DNA of 64,000 nt from Plantago major. Its lineage: Eukaryota > Streptophyta > Magnoliopsida > Lamiales > Plantaginaceae. Shown piece after piece: positions 1 through 11,906 of this stretch. The position numbers were made by a program, and so were the translations under genes. The notes under the pieces are model-generated. The model did no database searches and was not told the origin of the DNA. It saw nothing but the letters and a program-made list of their open reading frames with translations. Where the stretch lies: the NCBI GenBank assembly GCA_026545765.1, contig CM048844.1, positions 806,001 to 870,000 of the forward strand. The letters run 5' to 3'. Position 1 is the first letter of the stretch; every line of letters starts with the position of its first letter.

Positions 1-821
1 TTCTGTGATTTGAAGTCCAATGGTCAGGATTGAATTCTTCTATCAGTCGGTTGTTCACAATAACCAACTCTGGTGCTTGCTTGCTTTCGGTCAAAGGAGG
101 ATTGAGATTTTTGTGCAGTTGAACTCTTAGGGGCCATCTCTTTATATAGTGTAAGGAATTTGGAAATGGTGTTTGAAAGAGATTTGATTCAGTAATTCTT
201 TGCAGAAAAACTTAATCTTGATTTGCAGAGATTGTAGAAGGTTTGCAGAGAATCAAGAGAAGGTTTTGCTATTTTTGTGTAAGTCGGAATTTTGGATTAG
301 GCGAAAGTGATTTCTTTTGCCAAAATCCTATATATATAGAAACAGAATCTCAACAGACAAATACATACAAATTGATTTTGTGTGTATGTATCTGTGATTT
401 GCAAGCAGGCATGAGCAAAAGCTAGTTCGGCATTAAATGCAAAGTAGGCTTTGTCGGAATTTTAACAGTCCACTATTTACTGTGAGTTAATTTCCACCGT
501 ACAGATCAAATGCTTAATTTCATCAAGGGTCACCATTGCTTCTTCAGCAATGATCACAATCAACAAATGTAATTGTGCCCATTTAATGAATTTTGGCCAT
601 TAGCTATCTGAATCACGTTTTTGTATGACCAAGAACACTGTTTGCATCTGAATCTATCTCATACTTAGGATTTGTCCAAGTTTTTCACAAATATAGAAAT
701 AATGCAAATTTCAAGAGAGTAGTTGACTGCAGATAGTTGTACTATTCTCCTTTGTGTTCCCCGTTTACTGAGTGACCCAGATATCTGAGTTCCTGTCTCA
801 GAGATCTTAAGCTGTCTTTTT

Positions 822-931
822 GACCCGTTCCAGATTTCTCTTTTCTCTTTTCTGGATGCCCGTTCCAGATACTTCTTCTCTGAGTGCCCATTCCAGATAC
901 CTCTTCTCTGGATGCCCGTTCCAGATATCTG
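822..931. repeat. 28-bp tandem repeat, about 3.5 copies, downstream of element A pol
   Basis: Units begin near 822, 854, 882 and 911 and share the core GCCCGTTCCAGATAC followed by CTTCTCTG. The middle units are 28-29 bp; the first is longer and more diverged. The array begins within 10 bp of the pol stop codon (940, minus strand), in the untranslated stretch before the off-window 3' LTR. Confidence 0.75.
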
Positions 932-939
932 AACCTTTT

Positions 940-3900
940 TCAGTTCGTTGGTAGTTCCATTAGTCCAAGACTATGTCTTAAGGCTAAGAATCTACTTTCT
1001 TGTAGTGGCTTAGTGAAGATATCTGCAAGTTGGTCTTCAGTGCCAATCTTGAGTATCTCTATATTGCCTTTTTCAACATGATCTCTGATGAAGTGGTGTC
1101 TAACATCAATGTGCTTTGTTCTGGCATGAAACTTAGGATTCTGTGTGATCGCAATAGCACTTGTGTTGTCACAGAAAATGGGAGTTTTCTATTCATTGAG
1201 TCCATAGTCTTTAAGTTGTTGTTGAATCCACAGAATTTGTGTTGCACAACAACTTGACAATATATTACCTACGTGGTAGAAGTTGCAATTGAGTTTTGCT
1301 TCTTGCTAAACCATGAGATAAGTCTAGCACCCAGAAACTGACAAGTTCCTGAGGTACTTTTCCTATCAAGTAATGATCCAGCATAATCAGCATCTGAGTA
1401 ACCAGCTAAACTCAATCCACTTTCTTTGGGATACCACAGACTTACATCTACTGTACCTTTTACACTTAATATTTTCATAGCAATGTTGTAGTGTGTTTGC
1501 ATCGGATTTGTCTGAAATCTAGCACACACTCCAACTGCGTATTGAATATCAGGTCTACTTGCAGTGAGGTAAAGTAGTGAACCTATCAATTTCCTATACT
1601 TATGTTCTTCAACACTCTTGTCTGATTCAGTATAGGTCATTTTGGTTCCTATGCTCATAGGTATCTTAGCATTCTTTCCAGAAGCCTTAAGATTGAACTT
1701 TGTGAGCATATCTTTTGCATACTTTGTTTGACTAATGAATATTCCATCATTGAGTTGCTTGACTTGCAATCCTAGGAAATAGTTCAATTCTCCCATCATG
1801 CTCATCTCAAACTTACTTTTCATGAGATTTGCAAAGTCATCACAATGTTGCTTGTCCTTAGATCCAAATATAATGTCATCAACATATACTTGAACTAAGA
1901 GTAGTTTCCTATCATGATTCAAGGTAAATAAAGTTTTATCAACTTCACCTTTCTTGAAACCACTTTCCAGAAGGTATTTGGTCAAAGTGACATACCATGC
2001 TCTTGGAGCCTGTTTCAGTCCATATAGAGCTTTATGTAGCTTATAGACCATTCTACTTTCTGAGGAAACTTCAAAGCCAGGTGGTTGCTCAACATAAACT
2101 TCCTCAGCAAGTTCACCATTCAAGAATGCACTTTTGACATCCATCTGATAAACTTTAAAATCTTTATGAGTCAAGAAGGCAGAAAGAGTCTTATTGCATC
2201 CAATCTGGCAACTGGTGCATATGACTCATCAAAATCTAGACCTACAGTCTGGGTAAATCCCTTGGCAACCAATCTTGCTTTGTTTCTGGTTATTTCACCA
2301 GATTCATTCATCTTATTTCTGAAAACCCATTTAGTTCCAATCACATATATTCCTTCTACAAATGGAACTAGTTTCCAGACTTTGTTTCTCTCAAATTGAT
2401 CCAACTCTTCTTGCATCGCAGAGATCCAGTCTTGGTCTCCTAATGCTTCTTCTATAGTTTTAGGTTCAATGTTTGAGATGAAACATCCAAAAAGAGAATT
2501 AGCATTTTCAGCTATTGCTCTCCCAGTCCTAACACCTTGATTAATTGGTCCAATCACATCTTTTGCAGGATGATCCTTGATCCATCTCATCATAGGTTTA
2601 GTGCTAGTAGGATCAATATCCAAATGATTTGAATATGAATCACTAGGATTTTGATTTGATACTTTTTCAGTATCTAAGACATTTTGCTCCTCAGAAGGGC
2701 AATTAATGTCTGACACTTGCTCAGTGTGTGAGCTTTCTGGAATATGTCTTTCAGAGAGATCATTTCCAGAGATAGCTCTCTGATGAATATCTTCAGTTTC
2801 CATTTCTGGAAGTCTCATAGGAAATTCTTCATCATGTATGTGAGTCATCTGGTTGTTACTAGGCATTTCAAGCTTTTCTTCGTCAGAGTCATCCTCATTT
2901 TTCATAATGATGTTTTTCCTTTCTGAGGATTCTTCTTCAGAATCCTTTACCATTAGTTCTATGAACCTTTCAGAGAGTTCATCAGTAAGAGGTGTTTTCT
3001 TACTTTCTTCATAGAATACAACATGAACTGATTCTTCAATCTTCTTTGTTCTTTTGTTGTAAATTCTGTAAGCTTTGCTATTCGTGGAATAACCAAGAAA
3101 TACACCTTCATCTGCTTTTGGTTGAAATGTCCTTAGGTAATCTTTTCCATTGTTAAGAACAAAACATCTACAACCAAATACTCTCAGATGTTTGATATTA
3201 GGGGGTCTACCAACCAAGATTTCATAAGGGGTCTTGTCATGGTGTTTGTTTATCAAACATCATTACGAGTGTAGCAGTGTGTTTCTGACTTCAACCCAAT
3301 AAACTTCACTTATTTCAAAGGTCGCCTAGCATTGTCCTTCTTTGCTTCTTTAAGGGTTCTGTTTTTCCTTTCTGCAACACCATTTTGTTGAGGTGTTCTT
3401 ACAGAGGAAAGTTGGTGTTGTATACCTTTGCAGGTACAAAACTCCTTTATGTACTGGTTGACAAACTCAGTACCATGGTATGTTTTGATTGCAGATACCT
3501 TGTCATTTTTCATGACCTCAAGCTTTTTCAGCAAGTTTGGTATCTACACCCTAGCATCAGATTTGTGTTTCAGAAAAACAACCCAAGTGAATCTTGAGAA
3601 GTCATCTACAACAACTAGACCATACTTCTTTCCTGCGTAACTAGTTACAGATGATTCAAAAAGATCCATGTGTAAAAGTTGCAGTGGTCTAACACTAGAG
3701 TGTCTGGTTTTGGACTTGAAAGAGATCTTGGATTGTTTCCCCATCTGACAGGCAGAACATATACCATCCTTTCTGAAAGATGTTTTGGGAAGCCCAACCA
3801 CTAACTCTTTCTTGGCAAGTTTGTTCAGAGTTTTGAAATTCAAGTGACTCATTTTTTTGTGCCATAACCAGTGCTCTTCTGAGTGACCTGATTGACTCAC

Positions 3901-4607
3901 CATGATACATTCTTCAGTTGTGGTAGAAGCCCAATCGGCAACATAAAGACTTCCTTTCCGCCGAGCAACCAAGACTGTCTGCTTTGACTCATTGTCAATA
4001 AGTTTGCAACACTTTGCTTTGAATTTTACAGTAAAACCTTTGTCTGCAACTGGCTCATGCTAAATAGATTATATTTCAAATCCTTAACAAGTAATACGTC
4101 AGTGATTGTTAAATATCCCAATTTGACGTTGCCAAATCCCAGAGAGGGATTTAATTCTCCTCCAGCAAATCTGATATTTGGTCCTGTGTTGCAAGCTTTG
4201 TAATCGACCAGATTTGCTCTGTCTCCTGTCATGTGCTTTCCGCATCCACTATCAAATAGCCATTGTGCTTTAGTCTAAGAAGCGTTCTGCACAAAACAGA
4301 AAACAGGAGATTAGGTTCTCATATCAATGCTGGAACCATTAGGACTAAAGAATCTTCCAGTAGGAATCCATTTTTGAATGAATTTCTTTGAAACATTCTT
4401 TTGTCTGACAGGAACATAAGGAGGAATTCTAGTTGAATGATTACTATCATTATTAAGAACTATTTTCTTCCTTGGTGTGTTCCTAGGTGCTCCATTTGGT
4501 GCTTTCAGATACCTGTCAGGTTTCTGAGTCTGCTTTTCAGCAAACTTAGCTTTCCTTGCCAGATTTCTTCTAGCCCTGGCATTCAGATTTTTAGTGGCTT
4601 GATTCAA
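940..4607 (-). pseudogene. Element A pol: protease, integrase, reverse transcriptase, RNase H (broken)
   Basis: On the minus strand: aspartic protease with DSGC and the following HMTGD near 4275-4232; the integrase zinc finger (H-x3-H ... CSACQMGK) and first part of the catalytic core in 3972-3544; the rest of the core in 3534-3310; integrase C-terminus and start of RT in 3256-2171; RT with YVDD and RNase H in 2174-1269; and the RNase H tail (TEDQLADIFTKPL) ending at a TGA at 942-940. Frames change between these blocks. The integrase region near 3310-3256 has lost sequence between the RTLKEA motif and the following [12 protein letters not shown] block. The second catalytic aspartate of the integrase reads Tyr (codon 3480-3478). 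Confidence 0.88.
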
Positions 4608-6846
4608 ATTCCACTTCTGATAATTGCTTTGAGCAATTCTATCCTTTAGCCATCGTTCTTGCTCCAGTTTGTATTCACGAGCAAGTTGTTTCCCGATGCC
4701 TTTATAGCCAATACCATTTCGAGCACTTGAAGCTATCTGAGATCTTTTCTCAGCAGCTTTGCTAGTCTCTGGTTGGTCTATTTTCTTTCCAGAAAAAGTG
4801 ACATGGGAGAATTTGCCAGCTCCTGCAATTCTACCTTTTTGAGAGACATAGCACTGTGGGTGTTTACACTTTTCAGTGTCGTGTTTCTTTTCAGAGACAT
4901 GCCCAACAGTTTTCTTTTTGACTTGTTTTTCCCATAAAGGTTTAGTCGCAACTGCCTTTCCTTTGTCTACAATCTTCGTCTTCTGACCGATACTATAGAT
5001 TGCATGGGAACCATCTTGCTGAGTACTTACAAATGTTCTTCTTTCCTCACTCTTATTCAGAGTGGTAGAACAATTTGTCTGTGTATTCAGCCCAAGTCCT
5101 TTCTTTTCTGAATGATCTCTTAAGTAAGATTGTACTTCAGTAAGAGTGTCACTAGCTTTGGCATAAGATTGAAAAGATAATTCTTTCTTTTTGAGTTCCT
5201 TGTTCTCTGAAAGAAGATCTTCATATTACTTTAGCAGTTCAGCCATTACTTCTTTATGTGACTTTCAGTCTCAGATATCTGAGCTTTGAGAAATGCATTA
5301 TCAGCATCCTTTTTCTTAGATATCTTAACTAATTGAGAATTTTCCTTTGCAAGAAAATTCTTTTCTTCTTCAAGATTTTCGGCTCTAGCTTGAATCATTA
5401 GAAATTCTCTTTCATAGATATCAAGTTCCTTTCTGAGATTTTCTAGATCTTTAATTTCTTCTTCATCACTTTCATAAGTATAGCAAGAAGTATGTGTTAC
5501 CTCATCAGCCATAAGACAAATTTCAATGTTAGAGATGTCTGGACCGTCAATCTCAGCAACTCCACACATTTCATTCTTCTTGAGGTCGAAGTCGATCATA
5601 TCGTGAGTAACTCCACATAATTCCGGTGATGGTAAAGTTAAGTCATCTGAATTGTCATCTTCAGAATCTTTCTCAACGTCTAGAGCATCCAGTTGAGTTT
5701 GGATTTTCTTTCTTTCTTCAGTTAGTAAAGCTTTCTGGCTTCTTCTGAAGATTCTTCTATCTTTCTTGTCACCTGTCCTTAGTTTGTTGTAGGCAGGACA
5801 ATCCTTCTTGAAGTGACCAGGTTTTTGACAATAGAAACAGATATCGTTTCCAATTTACCTTCCTCGTTACATGATGCTTTCAAATTTGGCTTGTTCAGCG
5901 AGCTTTGCATACTTTTGTACTGGTGATAGTTTGAGCCTAGATGCTTTTTCAGCTTCTCTTTGGCTTTTCTTCTCTCAATTTCTCGACTGACATATTTGCT
6001 CATTTGCTTTGCAGCAAAAGCATCCTCAGTCTCTTCCTTGCTTTTCTTCTTTTCAGAAGTTCCTTGAGTAACTAGAGCAACTTTCTGCAACTTTTCAGTT
6101 GTTTGTTCTCTTTGAGTTGTCTCATAATCAACCGTAGCAAGATGAGAGAAGAGTTCCACTGGAGTGATATTTGGCATTCCTTGGTTAAAATAAAAGAATT
6201 TAGTATGCTCCCAGTTGTGATTAAGACTTCTGACAATAGTCTTAATCTTCTCTGACTGGAAGTATCTGTTGCTTTCCCCAAGTGCTGCCATATCGCTCAT
6301 GAGAGTGGTAAACCTGAAATCAAGTTCTTCCAGAGTTTCAGTGGGTCCTTGTTTGAAATTTTGAAATTTCAACTTGAGAACTTCGAACTTGTTTTCCTTG
6401 GTTTTCTCAGTTCTGGCACAGATTTCTTCAATCAGTTGCCAGGCAACTTTCGCCGTTTTGGCACCCCACAGTTTACACTGTATGTGCTCAGGTGTCGATC
6501 TGATGATGATATTACGAGCTTGACCATCCAGACGATTTCTCTTGGCATCTTCTGATGTCCAGAGTTCTCTGGGCTTTGGTTCGTAAATAACTTGACTGGT
6601 AGATCTCCCACTTGTTGACGCATCAGTTTGTGAAGACCCTTCGCTTTGATCTCTGTCTCTACCATTAGAAACCTCCATGACTTGTTTAAGTTGTTGAATG
6701 ACTATTGGGCCATTCTTTATCACTTCGATCATTTCGTCACTTATGGCTTCAAGGTGGAGCATCATGTTATTTTTCCATTTCTCGTAGTTCTCTGGTTTGA
6801 GAACGGGTGCATCACTCAGAGACAAACCTGCACACTTAACACACAA
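4608..6846 (-). pseudogene. Element A gag with zinc knuckle and coiled-coil extension (broken)
   Basis: The segment 6846-5779 encodes a copia-type Gag (UBN2-like family) with LWGAKTAKVAWQLIEEI and the downstream FRFTTLMSDMAALGES region. The zinc knuckle CFYCQKPGHFKKDC (C-x2-C-x4-H-x4-C) lies near 5845-5800 in a different frame, so a shift precedes it. Downstream, 5599-5246 is acidic and heptad-rich, a predicted coiled coil like that of Sirevirus Gag, and it stops near 5235. The remainder to 4608 is basic and poorly open. No convincing ATG is visible at the start, so the true 5' boundary is uncertain. Confidence 0.8.
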
Positions 6847-6925
6847 ATTAAATAGTCCTCGAAAATGGACAAAGTTCCTTCACCTATCTGGGGATCTAGG
6901 TTCAGTGCAGAAGGCTTGTGAACCT

Positions 6926-6940
6926 CCTGCTCTGATACCA
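6926..6940 (-). other. Primer-binding site of element A (initiator Met tRNA)
   Basis: The minus strand reads TGGTATCAGAGCAGG, complementary to the 3' end of plant initiator Met tRNA. It lies two bases inside the LTR boundary at 6943, which fixes the orientation and LTR end of element A. Confidence 0.92.
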
Positions 6941-7103
6941 CTTGTTGGTCTAGATAACGGAAAAGTAAAAGACTAGAGGGGGGGTGAATAGTCTTTTTCA
7001 ACTTTTGTCGATAAACACAATTTCTCAGATATCTGTGAAGATATCTGATACTTAGATTCAGAGCGCGGAAGACTTAAGATAGATAAGTGCAGAAACAATT
7101 AAA

Positions 7104-7131
7104 GTGTGTGTGTGTGTGTGTGTGTGTGTGT
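7104..7131. repeat. GT dinucleotide microsatellite
   Basis: An uninterrupted run of fourteen GT units inside the LTR of element A. Confidence 0.95.
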
Positions 7132-7324
7132 TGCTGAAATGTAAGTACAGAATAGTAAATAACACAGCAAGTATAGTGGAATCTGGAGGTGGCGTAATCC
7201 TCCAACTAATCCACTTCGGTCTTCCAGAGACCTAGAATTCACTAGAACAGATAATTGAGGTCACCTTACAAAAATCCTATTCTAAGATTCCTTAAACAAA
7301 TGGTTCCTAACCAAATGTTCCCCC

Positions 7325-7534
7325 TGAGTTGTTCCTCGGCTTTCTCAGCCAAGTACTTCCTGTACTCAGAAACCTTTTCGAGCTATTCCCTAGCTTCCCA
7401 AGCTAAGTACTTCCTGTGCTCAATAACCTTGGAGTTATTCCTTAGTTTCCCAAATCAAGTACTTCCTCTACTCCGTTAACCTTGGAGTTATTCCCTGATT
7501 TTCCAAACTAAGTACTTCATGTACTCCACGCCAG
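7325..7534. repeat. 53-bp tandem repeat, four copies, in the element A LTR
   Basis: Units start near 7325, 7379, 7431 and 7484. Each has GAGTTATTCC, a TTCCCAA region, and AAGTACTTCCTGTACTC. Spacing is 52-54 bp. Copies differ by several substitutions, so the array is older than the insertion or has decayed with it. Confidence 0.8.
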
Positions 7535-8670
7535 TTATGGTGTTGGTTTCGGTTTGAGTTGTCGGATGAGCTTCTTTGTTAACTTTTCAGTTAATCAGAT
7601 AGCTCTGTGAACCAAGTATACTTAATACACTTTCCAATGTATGGTATCTTGTTCTTTTTACTGACCCAAGTCTTAGATAAATATTCAAGAGAATGAATCT
7701 CAGATACTTGATCTTTTGATTCAACTCTTTCACAGATAGCTGTGCTTGTTTAGGATCAGGACACTTAGAACTTTAGTGCTACTTAGAATCAAGAGCTTTG
7801 GTCGCAACAGAAAGCTTGAGAGTAAGTAGTTTGCTTGAGAGAGTAAGATATGTTCAATGTAAGTTCTTCAGGTTGTGTGTCTAAGGTGTGTTCTCAAGCA
7901 GTCTAAGTGTTGATATTTATAGATGAATTTGAGTGCCTTTTGAATAGTATCCGTTAGGCTTAAATCAAATTCAAACTATTGATATCTGTGTATAGTACTG
8001 TAGTAGGTTTGTCTTCTTCTTCAGAAGCTACCGTTGCTTTTGTTCAGACATCTATGTCCGTGCATTTAATCCATTTGTACTATACTTTTGTCCTGTAGTG
8101 CCAACGGAACTATGCTTTGTATCAGAGACTACCTTGATCAGATTTCTCTGATTCTTTGCACGTCCTTATCTTCAACTTCAGATACCACTTTTTATTGAAA
8201 CAACTTTGTTTGCAATATATATATATTTATTTTTCAGAAATGTGGTTAAAGCTCAAGGTATCTGAGAGTAGATATCTGTGGGCACTTTCCTGGTTTTCAC
8301 AAACCTTCCGGTACTCAGATATCTCTTCAAGACACTTGTTCATTTTAGAACCAAATTGTGTCTTTCTGATATCTGATCATAGGTATCTGAAAAACATTTC
8401 AGTAATCTTGTGCAGTCTTCAAATCTTCAATGTCGTTGAACTTGTTCTGCTTGGATGTCTTCTTCTTGGTCTTCTCTTCATAAAATAAAAATTACATTTT
8501 GAGACCTAACATCCTATACAAGATTAGCTAGACTATCATACTAAGTGGGTTTCCTCTTTTACAATGTTCAAGTGAACCAAGAGTACTAATCATCTTTCTG
8601 AAACTAAGATAAGTCATCATGTTGCTGATCAAAATCTAAACAGATATTCCTAACAAAAATATCTAACACA

Positions 8671-8899
8671 GAGTAGATCTTCAATCACTCTTGAGTAAAG
8701 TCTCTAACCGGTTTGACACTTAGCAAACCGGGTCCTAACCCCCCCCCCCCCCCACTCAAGTCACTTGTGCAGATTCTTACCAAGTTCAGGGTTGCTGGTT
8801 CTTACGCATTGGTTCTTACGCTATACGAAGCTTCTTATTTTGGCCCTTACCCGTGAAGATAAGTAATCTCTAAGTAGTTGGGGAATTCTACCCTCAACA
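8671..8899 (+). repeat. 3' part of element B's 5' LTR
   Basis: Sequence from GAGTAGATC to the terminal CCCTCAACA matches 36373-36602 with few differences. The rest of this LTR is displaced beyond element A, to the left of the window. It contains the hairpin at 8708-8731 and a run of fifteen C at 8739-8753. Confidence 0.9.
8708..8731 (+). promoter_or_regulatory. Conserved LTR hairpin (element B copy)
   Basis: CCGGTTTG and CAAACCGG form a perfect 8-bp stem around an 8-nt loop, directly followed by the poly-C tract. The same hairpin occurs in B's 3' LTR at 36410-36433. Its role is unknown; by position it falls in the transcribed part of the LTR. Confidence 0.7.
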
Positions 8900-8920
8900 T
8901 TTTGGCGCCGTCTGTTGGAA
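8900..8920 (+). other. Primer-binding site region of element B
   Basis: TTTTGGCGCCGTCTGTTGG follows the LTR end. Element C has the same motif at 13902-13920 with GTGGG at the end. TGGCGCCGTCTGTGGGAA is a recurring gypsy/Tat start of the internal region. I do not assign the tRNA with certainty. Confidence 0.7.
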
Positions 8921-8950
8921 TCTTTACAAAAAGTTCCGTTCTCTTCAGTA

Positions 8951-11338
8951 ATGGCAAGAACAAGAAGGTCTGCAAGAACCAACGCCACCGCAAGTGGTAC
9001 GCCTGCTCCACGACAATAGGTGGACCTCTTACTAGGAGGGACAGGGTAGCAAGAGTTCCTCCAAGAGATACAATGGATTGTCCTACCGATGGCCATACTG
9101 CTAGTCTCTCTTCTGATGAGGAAAGAGCCGCTAATCCGCCGATAAGGACCCAGGTGCTTGGGGTCGAAGGACAGGTTCCTCCGCCAGGAACACATGTTCC
9201 TCCTCCAGGAAGAAACTTTACCCTTCCAAATGGGCAGATCATTTGTCCTAGCGAATTCGGGATGAATGAGAATCAGTTTGGACTCTTACTCACCACTATT
9301 CAAGGATGCTTTGGATCAAACAACCTCCAGCCTCCTCAACCCACTCCACCTTTGGCAATTCCAAGACAAGCCGAACCCGCCCAGTCAAGGAATGTGCACC
9401 GTCCTATCCAACAACGGCTGGGGGAACAAGCTCAACCGGAAGATTTGAGGAATCTTCTCAACAGAAGGGCCGCTGCTTCTCACGAACAACGAGGAAGAAG
9501 TCCAGAAGTGCCACGAGTAGATGAAGTGGGAAATAGTCGGTGAGGAGCTCAACAACAAGCACCAAGAGATCATGTGGCGGAAAGCATCCCGATAGTCCCA
9601 ATCTGTGATCTTCCTCCAGATGTAGCCATCAACCCCAGGACTGGTGAGAAGTTAACAGCCGAGCAGATTTACCTCCAACAAAAGGCCTTGGAAACACAAA
9701 TTGCCACCCTGAGCAAGATGGTAAAAGCACATGAGAAGGTGACTATTAAAACTCCCAACCCTCTGTGCGACGAGATCAGAAAAGAAAGGAAGCGCCCTGA
9801 CTGCATCATTCCAAACCTTGAGCACTGTTTTGGAGATACTTGTCCTGTGGGGGCACCTTACTAGGTACGAAAGTAAGATGGAAACCAACGGCCTGAATGA
9901 TAACATGAAAGCTCTCAATTTCTCCACAACACTCTTTGGGGAAGCAATGGATTGGTGGACCTCACTGCCTAATGGTTCCATCAAATCTTATGCGGATGTT
10001 GCTTCCCTTTTCCTAAAAAGATTTGAAAAAGCAAAGAAAAGGAAGAGGTCAGTTGAGCACCTGGAAGGAATAATCCAGAAGGAGGATGAGGACCTTAGAA
10101 CCTTTCTCGACCGCTTCAATGCCGAAGTACGACAGGTAGAACCTCATAGCATCAAAGAACGGGTTCGACACCTATATGCTAACACTTATAATGATGAGCT
10201 CAGAAGAAAGCTTTCCAATGAAGAAATCACCACTGAAAAGTACTTGGAAGATATCTGCAAAGGAGTCTTGTATGGAGAAGAGTACCAACGAAATGTCCCG
10301 ATAAGAGAGGGGGTAAAAAAGGGGAAAGAACAAGTACGACAAGAACCTCCTCCTCGTCAGGGAAAGTTCGAACAAAAAAGGGAGCTTAGAGATAAGAGGG
10401 AATTCCGCAGAGAAAGAACTCCACCAAGGAGATACGCCGAGTATACTCGCCTCAACAGACCAAGATCCGACATCTTGGCTTCTATTGTTGAGAAGAACTT
10501 GGACATACAATGGCCAAAACCTGCCAGGAGCAACAAGAAGAACAAATCTTCTAAGGACTAATGTAGGTTTCATCAGCAAAAAGGTCATTTAACCGAGGAT
10601 TGCGTCCAGCTGAAGACAGAAATAGAGAGATTGGTAAGAAGTGGGAAGTTGAAAGAACCCATATATGAAGAGGAACCTTCTAGACATCGGAAGAATGAAC
10701 ACAGAAGGGAGGAGCGTGGTTCAGAACCTCCGACAGGGTCTTTACCGCCACCTCCAGCAGAGATCCCACCTCAGCATGCCCGAAGATATCAAGAATACCG
10801 CGATGATATGGAAATGGAAAACCTCCCCTCTAGTGGAGTTATCAATGCCATTGCTGGAGGACCAACTGGGGGAGATAGTCGAAATGCAAGGGAAAGGACC
10901 ACGCAGCACTTAAGAAACAACGATAGAGCTTATGCTCCTTCAGCCCTGAAGGGCACAAACGCCATCACCTTCGATGACAGCGAAATCCCCCCACCAACGT
11001 CTGGCGGAGGAGGTCTTAAGGACCCTGACGTTCCTTTGGTTGTTTCCCTGGTGATTGCCACTTACAAGGTCAACAAAGTACTGGTCGACACAGGAAGTTC
11101 TTCCAATGTCATATCCAAAAGGACCGTGGAGCAAATGCACTTGGGACAAATACAATTTGGACGAGTGTATACTTCGTTGGTGGGTTTTGGAGGATCTGTA
11201 GTACGTCCCATTAGAAGTATACCACTACAAGTCTCTATGGGAACCTTTCCGACAAGGGTGACTAAGACAATCCTCTTCGTGGTAGTCGATAGCACCTTCG
11301 ACTATAATGTGATCTTAGGCCGCCCGGGACTAAACTAA
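8951..11338 (+). pseudogene. Element B gag-protease (broken)
   Basis: The ATG at 8951 aligns with the start of C's Gag. Compared with C there is a 1-base loss near 9016, a TGA for CGG at 9541-9543, a 1-base gain in the G run near 9848, a TAA for TAC within the zinc knuckle at 10559-10561, and a TAA for CAA at 11336-11338. The Gag core (MDWWTSLPNGSIKSYADV) and protease motif VLVDTGSSSNVIS are otherwise readable. Several stops are C-to-T or G-to-A changes, as expected of methylated retrotransposon DNA. Confidence 0.88.
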
Positions 11339-11906
11339 TTCAGGGCAATTGCTTCTCCCCTGCACAACAGGGTAAAGTTCCCAACCCCGAACGGCGTGGG
11401 TGAGGAAGTGGGCAACGTTAGAGAAGCCTGGGAATGCTGCATCATGTCAACTAGAGGGGCCACAGTACCTGTTCTTTCGGTCTCTTAGAGTCCCAGAGGC
11501 CACTCTTCCGCGACTCTAACTCCACCAAAGGAAGAAATTGGTATTGGGTCGCTCAGAGAAAAGTTCCCCAAAACGGCTAGGATAGAACCTCATGAAGCCT
11601 TGAAAGAGGTTCAACTGATTGAAGGGGACTTGGAAAAGACAACTCGGATCGGAATAGAGATGAGCACAGAAGTAGAGATGAAGCTCATCACGTGCCTTCG
11701 AGACAATCGCGATATCTTTGCTTGGAGCACAGATGATCTCAAGGGGATAGACCCGAGGATCGCAGTTCACTGTCTGAACATGGATCCAACGGTAAAGCAC
11801 ATCCGGCAAAAGAAGAAAGAATTTCGACCAGTTGAGGATGCTATTATAGCAGGAGAGGTGGAAAAGTTAATGAAAGCAGGACATATCGAAGAAGTCAGAT
11901 ACTCCG
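11339..11906 (+). pseudogene. Element B pol, first part (RT N-terminal region)
   Basis: This continues the protease-RT linker and the start of RT (DLKGIDPRIAVHCLNMDP, then KLMKAGHIEEVRYS) and stops exactly at the insertion point of C. A TAG occurs near 11487. At the codon where C has its in-frame TGA, B reads TTG. The frame resumes at 27336 after the duplicated CTCCG. Confidence 0.88.

Larger units (their letters stand above)
1..8670 (-). mobile_element. Element A: decayed Sirevirus-like Ty1/copia retrotransposon (3' end off window)
   Basis: Read on the minus strand the order is LTR (8670-6943), initiator-Met primer-binding site, gag, protease, integrase, reverse transcriptase, RNase H, then about 940 bp of untranslated sequence running off the left edge. 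Protease-integrase-RT-RNase H is the Ty1/copia order. The LTR end next to the binding site, with its run of G, and the acidic coiled-coil extension of Gag after the zinc knuckle are typical of Sireviruses. The element is dead: gag and pol are cut by frameshifts and stops. It sits within the 5' LTR of gypsy element B, because the sequence from 8671 matches B's 3' LTR from 36373. The second LTR and target duplication should lie left of the window. Confidence 0.88.
6943..8670 (-). repeat. 5' LTR of element A
   Basis: The LTR begins on the plus strand at TGTTGGTC next to the primer-binding site. It ends at CTAACA or CTAACACA (8668 or 8670), where sequence of element B's LTR resumes. It is about 1.73 kb. 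It contains a 28-bp GT run, a 53-bp tandem array and many copies of AGATATCTG. The partner LTR is outside the window, so its age cannot be judged here. Confidence 0.82.

Noticed and set aside
8739..8753. Poly-C runs as assembly padding
   Set aside because: They occur at the same position after the hairpin in all five B and C LTR copies, with differing lengths, so they are real sequence, although exact lengths may be unreliable.
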